Below, one piece after another: positions 1 through 22,923 of a stretch of 22,923 nt of DNA. Each line of letters begins with the position of its first letter. Position 1 is the stretch's first letter. Below the pieces are notes generated by a model. It searched no databases and had not been told where the DNA came from. It saw only the letters and a list, made by a program, of their open reading frames with translations. Source of the DNA: Plakobranchus ocellatus (lineage: Eukaryota; Mollusca; Gastropoda; Plakobranchidae); assembly GCA_019648995.1 (NCBI GenBank), contig BLXT01007928.1, forward strand, positions 4,155,522-4,178,444, read 5' to 3'. A program made the position numbers and the translations under genes.

Positions 1-1360
1 TGAGAATACAATTTCATCAAAGTAAAATGTCCTGTCATGTAACTCATATAGGGTAGGTGTTTCAAGTTCTGACAGAAAAAAAAAAAGCATAATATCACCT
101 TGACGGGATTGGATCAAAGAAGTTAAGAATGCAGAGGCTTTGTTCCTATTTCAGTCGCCTTACAACAGTTGCATGCTACTGCACTAAGAAAGTGTAAAAT
201 GTCAATGTGTTTTTGTTGTTTTCGTTTTTTTTTTTTTTTTCACTTTTTGTTCCAATATATTAAAGTTAATCGTTGTCTTTACTTTCTGAATACTCAAGAT
301 CCTTCAAAATCAAATAATTAAATGTTATTTATGTCCCGCCAAGAGTGCTAAGTATGCATTTTTCTCTACATTTTACTAGAGTAAGGTAATAGGCTATCCC
401 GTAGCATAATAATATTACCTTTTCACCCTTGTTAAAAGGAAGATTAGTATCACCTGGTTCACTAATACGATCAAGTTGAGGGATTTCATAGACATAAAAA
501 TGCTTGTCTCACTCACAATTTAGGGTTTGCCAAAACGTGGGCTGTCATCATTATTTACTTATGTTCGAAAGATTTTCTACAAGCCCTGTTTGAAAAAATT
601 GAACTCATCAATACATAAACTTTGAATTTTTAAGTGTAATGGCACATAAAGTTATGCTTTATGTTTAAAAAATCAGTTTTGGTTGCATCCTTGCTGTTTA
701 AATTAACCAAATAAGTTTCGAACATAACTATGATGACAAAATCACCAAAACAGTGGTCATCAACAAGTAAAGCTCATTCACCACCAAGTCAAGAGACACA
801 CACCAATATTTTTTACATGGATCTACTCCTGCTATCCAACTTTGCATAAATATTACCTCACTGATACTCAATTGGGCTTTTCCATTTTGTAATAGGACAT
901 TCTTTTTTTCAAAATGCAGTAAAAAACATGACACAATATTGGGGTCCACGCTTTGGGAATTGCTCAATTATGATGCAAGGTTAATACCATCACAATGAGA
1001 AATGTATTACTTTAATACCTACAGTAATATCCTTTTATAAGATGTAATGCAATATATAGCTACACTTTTCCACTTTATTCCTCCCTCATAACTCATAAGA
1101 TTGACTAAATGATTTGTAAGTATCAAGCTTTAGCCTTGGTAACCAATTCTTTCAAGTTGAGGATATTATCAAGACGCTGGCTGATTATTTTTACTGCAGG
1201 CTTATTTGAGCAGATTAATCAGCCAAATGTTAATCATCTCCGCTGGATGTAAATCAAAAACTGACAAGTTTTTCATATATATAAATGTTTGTATAAATAA
1301 TTTTTAAATTCCTCCAGTTTACTTTAAGAATTTAGGTTAAAATTCAAAACTTAAAAAAAA

Positions 1361-1519
1361 AAAATAGAGCAGATGTTGCTATGTGTAATGATGAACATTT
1401 TGTGTCATTCATCACAAATACAATTAGAAACAGAACTTCAAGGAAAATAGAGCAGATGTTGCTATGTGTAATGATGAACATTTTGTGTCATTCATCACAA
1501 ATACAATTAGAAACAGAAC
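1361..1519. repeat. Direct tandem duplication, 76-bp unit, period 83
   Basis: Positions 1361-1436 and 1444-1519 are identical over 76 bases (both start AAAATAGAGCAGATGTTGCT), separated by the 7-base spacer TTCAAGG. Each copy holds the short internal inverted motif ATGATGAACA...TCATTCATCA. The identity suggests a recent local duplication. It lies outside the gene and no function is visible. Confidence 0.9.
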
Positions 1520-4500
1520 ACTGGGGTCTAAATGGCAACTTTTTAATGTAAAGAATTGAAAAAAAAAAGTATGTGCAATTCATACAAAGTGGCTCGAGCT
1601 ATCTAAGCTGAGTGCTTTTGTTACAACAAGACAACAATTGATGCATTCAAAAGGATTCACGTTTCTTGCGTTTTTGATGTTATATAATATAATCAATACA
1701 GTACATCACTATATTATTGTATACTTTATAGTTACAGAATAAAACAGGTGTTGAATGTTGACAACAAATTTGTGCGCATCACTCATTCACTGAATGCCCA
1801 CAAGTTTTCAAAGACATGGATACATCCTACTCTCTTAGAAACTAGATATAAAGGACGATTCTAATTATTGATTTGCTCTTTGATGGGTAAACTTTGACAC
1901 AACAAAAAGATGCACATTTATATCAGGGCTACACTACCTTTACTATTTTCTTTATACAATACAATTCCATTGATCAGTTTTTTACAATTATTATAACTAC
2001 TTTTAGCTTTCCTATAGGCCTACCTCCTTTATCTTTAGTTTTCTTTAATAAAATATGTAACCAGTAGGCAAAATATATAAAAAGGAAGCATGATTGAAAA
2101 ATTTAAAGATATATGCATACACAATATAATAGCCGTTTCAGTGTATGATTTCTAAAATTTACAAAGACATATTGTTGATAAAGAATTTTGTTATGCATGA
2201 AACCTGCCGTCTTGAATAAATTTATCTGAAAAATCACAATGTGTATCCAACAAATTTCAATTCCCTTTAGTCAGACAACTTCATAGGAATGAAGTTTGAG
2301 AAAAAACAAAACTATTGAAGGCATTCACTGAAAATTGTTTTTTAAAATGACAAGAACTTTGGCAAAAATAAACAAAAATCGTTAAAAAATTAAGATGAGG
2401 TAAAAAAAAAAAAAACAACAACTTTGATGATCAAGCTTGAAATGATGGGCGTTTCTTGTCAAATAAAATGAAGCTAAAAACAAACAAGCAAACATGGACT
2501 ATGTGAAAAGTTAAGGGGTAGGAAAATGTTGCTTTCAAGTAGTTGGATTGAGCCGTTAAGCTAAACAAGAAGCATCCATGCTGTGAATGTCCATATTAAC
2601 CTCAGCTCTGCTGAATTGGTAAGGACAATTAGCAAATGACAGCCAATACGTTTAGAGTCAGAAGAATGCTTTTACTGGAGGAAAGAATCAAAACGATGAT
2701 GAGCACAAGGAGAAATGAACGAACAGGCCATAATGACAAGTTGTTTGAATGTTTTTTTTGTTTCACAACACAAGTGGAGACAAAGTTTTGATGAACATTA
2801 CATACAAAATATAAAAAGACAGGCATCTCATTTCAACTGGTCCTTAGCAAAGAAAAATTACGCCGTTAAATGCCATTTTGATCTTCAAAATAAACATAGT
2901 CAAAGTGATTAAGTTCTTTAGCCGTTTAAAAAATGAGGAAAAGAAAATTTTGTGTTGCTAATAATTGAAAAGAAGAAGGAAACTAGCTCATATTTTAAGC
3001 TTGAAATGCCCACAAAAAAGATTGGTCCTTAAATCAGAATGAAACGGGTCCAATAAGGATTTTTATATCTAAAACATAAACACTTTGAAAGAAAACATGC
3101 TTTTCCTTCACAATTTTCTTAGCTTCACTTTTAAGTTTTTAAGTTGACAACAATATTCTTAGCTGCTAATAAAAATGTATGTTGGCCTGGGAATGACCTC
3201 TCATACTAAACAATAAGCTAAATAAGCCATTGTGCAAATGCTTCTTCCTGCAATCCCTATGGATATATAAAAAAAAAAATAAAAGCCCAAAATGAAACAA
3301 CATGAACTGACCTAAACATTTCTGTGTAAAATACCACAGCTGATATGTTAGTTTTTACAAATTAAATATAAAATTGTACCAACTTAAACATTGTTCTTCA
3401 TTTTCATAACCATTCAGCACAAATTTTTCACTTCAAGTACAATTACTATTTTGGGGGGATAATGCAAAAAACAAAAGTGGTAGAGAATGGAGTAGAAGTA
3501 ATTAAAATGTATAATAAATCACTGAAAAGTAAAATTATATGTATAAGAACAATCATTAGCATTCAAGTCATATAAAAATGCAGACACAAGTTAGTGTTAA
3601 AGGGAGGTAACACTTCCAATAAGCAGAAGAACAAAGAGGAAAAAAAGGTCAGATTTGCTAGCTCAAAACAAAGTGTAGACATGAGAATAAAGCAAGTCCA
3701 AAAGCGCAATAAGGTACTGTGCCAATTCTTACAGAAAAGGGAGACAAGGTTATAGATAATGACAATTATAAAAGCACAAGAAAGATAATTATCATTACAG
3801 TAGTTATAAACATTAATATTAACATCTTCAAGTCATATATGAACACAAAAGAAGTAAGTTTAAGGCAAAAGTGAAAAATAACAAAGGAATAAATTCCTGC
3901 TCTTTGCCAACACATTCAATTATCTTTTATTTTTTTTAGAGAATCGTGTTATAAAATTGGATAATTTTAAAATAAAATTAAAAAAAAATATATATAGGAG
4001 CATTATAAAGTCTATAAAGCTCTTTGTAGCTTTGCTAGAATTATAACATCTTTTTTTTTCTATTTACAGAAAATTTTCTGAAGTGATAACAGGATAAAAA
4101 TAGGCACATGACAACAATAAGAACCAACAACAGTATTGTGATGCAAGAGAAGTATAAACTGCTTAGAGGAGAAAAATTGTGTTTCAAAGCAGGATAACTG
4201 ACCCATTAGTCACAATACAATTTTCTACAATTCCTTCATACAAATTCAAAAACACTTAAATCTAGTAACAGCTGACAATATTCTGTGCACAATATTAGCA
4301 TTTGTTCATTTCTTTTAATTAAATGATCGTTTAAAAAAAAAAAGTAAGTATTTTAAAAGCTTGCTTTTAAAAAACCTAAAGGTGTTAAATTTAAGAATTA
4401 AAAACACTTTTTTTCTTTTACTCTTTTTTTCCTTCCAAACGGTGATTTTTTAAAAAATATCTTCATCCTGAAAATGTAAAAAGGGACACCAGTTTTAGTT

Positions 4501-5480
4501 CACGCAGAGTGCCAATAATAATCCACAGCCACTGATTATCTTTGGGTACATCCACATATTCTTAATAATTGATTCATAAACACCTGAAATGAAGTTTAAT
4601 AAGTACATTGATAAGATAAGAAAAAATTTTTCCTTGTTGATAACACATTATTTTCATGGAGAATGCTCAGTACCTTGTTACTTTTATTCAATCAAACTTT
4701 TTGAAGCTTGAGTCCTTAACATAAACAACAAAATAAAATTATAGAAAATAGATGCACCCAAAAAAAAAAAAATTAGCTGTCAAATGAAATTCCTTGAAAG
4801 GGCTTGCAAGGCAACAGAAATTGAAAGCTTATCACACAAACCACATAATCTCATTTCTTCATTCCTTGTATCCAAGATCTACAAGAGCTACATAAAAAAA
4901 ATGTGCACCATGATCACGAGCAAAAGCAATAAGCCTTATTTTGGTATTAAAAACTTTACACAACCCTTTTTTATTGGAAGCCTGGTTTTTCTGGTTGCAC
5001 CATATTGATTATTTTTAACTATGTATAATGCAATTTCACAGGAGAAAGTGTAGCAAATTCATGGACTCGTCTTTTTTTATTCCCTGTGCATTTCCTTTTG
5101 TATTTTTTATGCTTTTTTTTTTTTTTATTCAATTACATAAGTCATAATTTCACTCTTTTTACACCAAATGAGGCGACTTCAGCTACCAGAGGTATAGATT
5201 TCTATCTCCTATGTCCCCTACTCTCCTGAGTTCCAAAGGGAGACACTTCCTGCATTTCCCATATGCCACATGTTATCAAAAACTGCACAAAGTCTTTTGC
5301 TATTGTGGCTTTATTTTTGTAAAAAATATGACTTGCCCAAGCCTCCCCAGGATAGAAATTAAAGCAGAATAAGATCTAAATTGTCCCGTTGTTGACAAAT
5401 AGATGTCCAGATATGGCAAAAAAATAGTAAGTGTGAATGAAACTTAAACATTTCTTCTTCGATAAGAATATATCGATGGC

Positions 5481-5541
5481 AGGCATATCAAACCTCTGAA
5501 GCCGTTATGCACAGAGAAGGCACTTCATGGGTTTGATACCT
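5481..5541. other. Imperfect hairpin, miRNA-precursor-like in size
   Basis: ATCAAACCTCTGAAG (5487-5501) pairs with CTTCATGGGTTTGAT (5523-5537): 13 Watson-Crick pairs, one G-T pair and one mismatch. Extra pairs flank it (5486 with 5538; AGG 5481-5483 with CCT 5539-5541 across a 2-nt bulge), and the loop is about 21 nt. I know no microRNA with these arms. It may be chance or a transposon relic, and the strand is undetermined. Confidence 0.35.
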
Positions 5542-7299
5542 TGTAAAAATCACCTAAACTTTTTGTTTTTGGAAGGAAAGCTAATAATCTGAAAAAAAAA
5601 ACAAAAACATTTTAGCTTTATAAACTATAATCTTTATGCTTTAACAGACTCACAGTCCTAAAAGGAAAACCTCAACAATGTATTTATTAATAATTTAAGC
5701 TTCCTACACTTTCAGCCAAAAGCAAACTTTAAACAAAAGCAACAAAAAAGAAAGAAAATGGTATGTAGTCCGAGACATGACAGAAAAAAAAAAAAAAAAA
5801 AAATAATAATATTAATCTTTGAAACTTAACCAAGGCAAGCAATGTTCAGTCTCCAAAAACATAAAAAAAATGCCCCATAGTTTTAAAAGCTTAATCATAT
5901 CATCCACTTCTTCAAGCAATAGTGTTATGTTTTTTATCCATAACAGATAGCAAATTACATGCAATATGCATTTCTTCCTGCCCTTAATGTTCTCAGTGTC
6001 AAGTTTAAAGCTTACAATTAAAATTAACCCATGGTAATTTTTGTATCCTACACCGCATAAGGGGCTGTTAATTTTAAAAACGTCCAAAATGTAACACATG
6101 CAACTTGATCACTGAAAATGGTTGAACACTGGTAATAAATCTCCATATAATTAACAATTCAGCTATTGCCTTTTCTACTTCGCTGCTGCTGCTACTAATC
6201 TACTAAAAACAAAAACAAAAAATTACATATTGCTTCTTATAAACTTATTAGAAATATATAATGCTGCTCTTTATATTGCAATAACATAGGCAATGAAAGG
6301 TAAGGGAAAAACAAGTCTTATATTATATAAAAATCGGCAATAGAAAAATAGGCAAACAGATAAACAATTTAATATTACCTTTCAAATATCAAAGAATATT
6401 GAAAAAGCGGGGCAGTTATGGTTAGGCAATAAAATGAAGAAAAGAAAAATTAAAGCTAATGTTAACATTAATGACTAACAAAAGAGCTTGAAGTAAGTAA
6501 AGAAAAAAAAATGAAGCAATCCAGTAAAGAATTATTGGCGCTATGACATTTGTTCACATTTAATGAAAGAAACTAATTGAATGCTTCTAATCATTTTAAC
6601 TCATGGATAATGCATACAAACACAAAAAATATTAAAGCATTTCTGAAAACTTCAAAAGTACATCAAATGGCAGTATAAAAAATCAACCAAGTAAAAAGCA
6701 TAGTCTCGTAAGTAAACTTTGCTATGAATTTGTAGAATTGAAAAAAAATAGGAAAATATCATGAACAAAATTAAATGTTTTATATGTTCACAATGAATTT
6801 TTTGTTTTGTTATTTTGTAATAAGATGAGATATAATAGACAAAAAATATATCCAGTGAAATTGGAAGGTAAAGTATCTATATATATATGCCCTGTTATTT
6901 TTCTTACATTTTTCTTTTGAATTATTCAAGCCATCTCAAAATGCAACCCTTCTGACACATCCTAACGCTTGAGAAATGAACATGATAATCATTTGCATAA
7001 GAGAACCCACAAAAATGTTTTTCCCACTTGCAATACATGGCCAAACTTAATATGAAAATGTGTATTGCACAAAATATCAATACATTGTATACTATGACAA
7101 AATTAAAATTGCAAACAAGCTTTCTTAGAGTATAATGAAAAAAAAAAACAAAAAAAAAAAAAAAACAGTTCTTATCTCTTCCAGTCTATGAGATCCATGT
7201 TACCACCACCTCTTGTAGTAAAAATATACAAAAACTAACAAATGGACCCTCATAAACAAAAAAAAAACAAAACAATTGGAAATTTTTTAAACAATAGGC

Positions 7300-7847
7300 A
7301 ATTATTAAAAAAATGTTTGTTTATTCTTCATAAACCATGAGTGTATTTTTTTTTATCATATTGAAAATTAAAGATCAGGTAGAGGGATGTTGACCAACAG
7401 GTCTCCACTCATTATTTCCCCAATATTCTCATTACATAGACAGCAATAGTATGGCAGCAAACAGTTTGCTTCTTTAAAAAAAAGTCACATCAAATAATAT
7501 GCATCTTTATAAACAGAATTTCCTTGCCTTTTTTGCTATTCATCTATCCTGCAGGCTGGAAAATTTGTCTACTCTACTTTTAAAAAATTTCAAATCTTAG
7601 TAGTGTTGTCTTTTGAAAAGCTCCTCCATCACATCTTAATTTAGATGCTGAGATGGTGGAATGTTGTGACAAATCAAAGAGCAAAACATATCTAACAAAA
7701 GCAGATGGAAAAAAAAGCGTAGAGCTTAAAACCAGAAGCAAGAAGATATCATCCTCCCTCAAGTTTTGATTCCAATATCTTGCCTTCACAAAATTGACAA
7801 AAAAGGTCTTATTAAATCAACTGAGATGAGATTTTGGTTCCGTGGAT
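7300..7847 (-). other. IMPDH 3' untranslated region (probable extent)
   Basis: This stretch directly follows the stop codon on the minus strand and has no similarity to coding sequence. The first canonical AATAAA signal on this strand is at 7325-7320, followed by a T/GT-rich stretch near 7255-7275, which would give a 3' UTR of about 550 nt. The left limit is estimated from that signal; a longer form using a more distal signal cannot be excluded. Confidence 0.5.
7320..7325 (-). promoter_or_regulatory. Candidate polyadenylation signal AATAAA of IMPDH
   Basis: On the minus strand this is the first AATAAA after the IMPDH stop codon, about 525 nt downstream. T-rich and GT-rich sequence follows within about 60 nt, as expected of a downstream element. 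In DNA this AT-rich the hexamer occurs often by chance. Confidence 0.45.
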
Positions 7848-22404
<14,557 letters not shown>

Positions 22405-22923
22405 CTAAAATCAAACCAAAAAAAAAACACTGTCTTGTTCAGACACGGTATAAAATTGAGGTTATGATGGTTCTTCTTAGCTTTCTTTGTATTTTGCAAT
22501 AAAAGAGGTTATGAGATTGACAGGCTGATAAAATAACCTAAATCAACATATCCTTCGTACAATGATCTCAGAAATATACAAAGAGTGCACTCTCTTAATA
22601 TATGTTAAACTCCAAATTTTTAATATGTTTGCTGCTCCCAATTGACATGTATTTCAAGATATACTCCAAGAAATTTTGACAAGATTGTAATTGTTTTGAA
22701 AGCAAACATACACACACATACATAAACAATTATACCATTCATATATCTGGTGCATATATCTCAATAATAATTTCATAAAAATGCATCTGCAACTCAACTT
22801 AATGATTTCAAAAAGTTGTGGGAGAAATTTTCCAGTTTTGTAGGATCAACTATACCCATACATGAGCATTGCATTGACTTAATAATGTTTTACAATAGTA
22901 TACTTTACAAGAATATTACAACT
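22405..22923 (-). other. Intron upstream of the first visible IMPDH exon
   Basis: This sequence precedes the acceptor TTTTAG|GATCTG. I looked for the missing N-terminal block (family motif GLTYNDFLILPG) on the minus strand and did not find it, so the 5' exon or exons must lie beyond the edge. Otherwise it is AT-rich with nothing recognised. Confidence 0.75.

Larger units (their letters stand above)
1..7299. other. AT-rich flanking DNA 3' of IMPDH, no recognised gene
   Basis: Both strands carry only short open frames of low-complexity composition, none resembling a known family. Long A- or T-runs are frequent (near 224-240, 5787-5808, 7139-7165). It contains a perfect 76-bp direct duplication (1361-1519), a small hairpin (5481-5541) and a slightly GC-richer patch at about 5160-5310 that I cannot assign. 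Intergenic DNA and a very long alternative 3' UTR are both possible. Confidence 0.6.

Noticed and set aside
3179-3220. TATGAGAGG on the minus strand, tested as the missing C-terminal IMPDH exon
   Set aside because: It lacks the lysine of YEKRL, the phase is wrong and no proper stop follows; the exact tail was found at 7848-7869.
4784-5008. 74-residue plus-strand open frame
   Set aside because: No recognisable domain, and its length is ordinary for chance in this DNA.
5812-6099. 95-residue minus-strand open frame in the flank
   Set aside because: It is rich in Leu/Ile/Lys/Phe as expected of AT-rich noise, with no motif or exon-like borders I could support.
22405-22923. Search for the N-terminal IMPDH exon
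   Set aside because: No frame resembles the NDFLILPG block, so no start codon or promoter is claimed in this window.

Overview
The window is AT-rich nuclear DNA of a eukaryote, almost certainly an invertebrate animal. It holds one recognisable gene: the minus-strand, intron-rich gene for inosine-5'-monophosphate dehydrogenase (IMPDH), the NAD-dependent enzyme that controls guanine nucleotide synthesis. I reconstructed 13 exons by joining GT-AG splice sites so that the frame stays open. Together they encode 465 residues that align without a gap to residues 50-514 of human IMPDH2, recalled from memory, and they end at a stop codon. The first ~49 codons and the promoter lie beyond the right edge. 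No bacterial operon, tRNA, rRNA or CRISPR array was found. A mollusc or other lophotrochozoan would fit the AT-rich, low-complexity introns, but nothing here fixes the taxon.

Layout, in gene order from right to left: 22405-22923 is intron upstream of the first visible exon. Exons at 22404-22303, 21742-21668, 20917-20711, 20221-20134, 19958-19856, 19174-19078, 18641-18551, 17035-16940, 16197-16054, 14794-14650, 13780-13637, 9260-9177 and 7869-7848 follow. The 3' UTR probably runs to about 7300. Positions 1 to about 7300 are AT-rich flanking DNA in which I recognise no gene. The exons stand out from their introns by higher GC and protein similarity. Together they cover most of the (beta/alpha)8 barrel, both CBS (Bateman) domains, the catalytic cysteine loop, the mobile flap with its Arg-Tyr pair, and the C-terminal Glu-Gly-Gly potassium site.

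The introns carry the other structure. The 1.5 kb intron between exons at 18551 and 17035 holds a 221-bp piggyBac-like MITE with TTAA duplications and a decayed hAT-like terminus. The 4.4 kb intron between exons at 13637 and 9260 holds a 13-unit, ~31-bp minisatellite with a 102-bp higher-order repeat. The last intron holds broken, coding-like pieces of an unrecognised protein. The left flank has a perfect 76-bp duplication and a small hairpin. I found no convincing sign of a new biological system; the best second-look items are the MITE, the minisatellite, the decayed coding-like segment and the hairpin.
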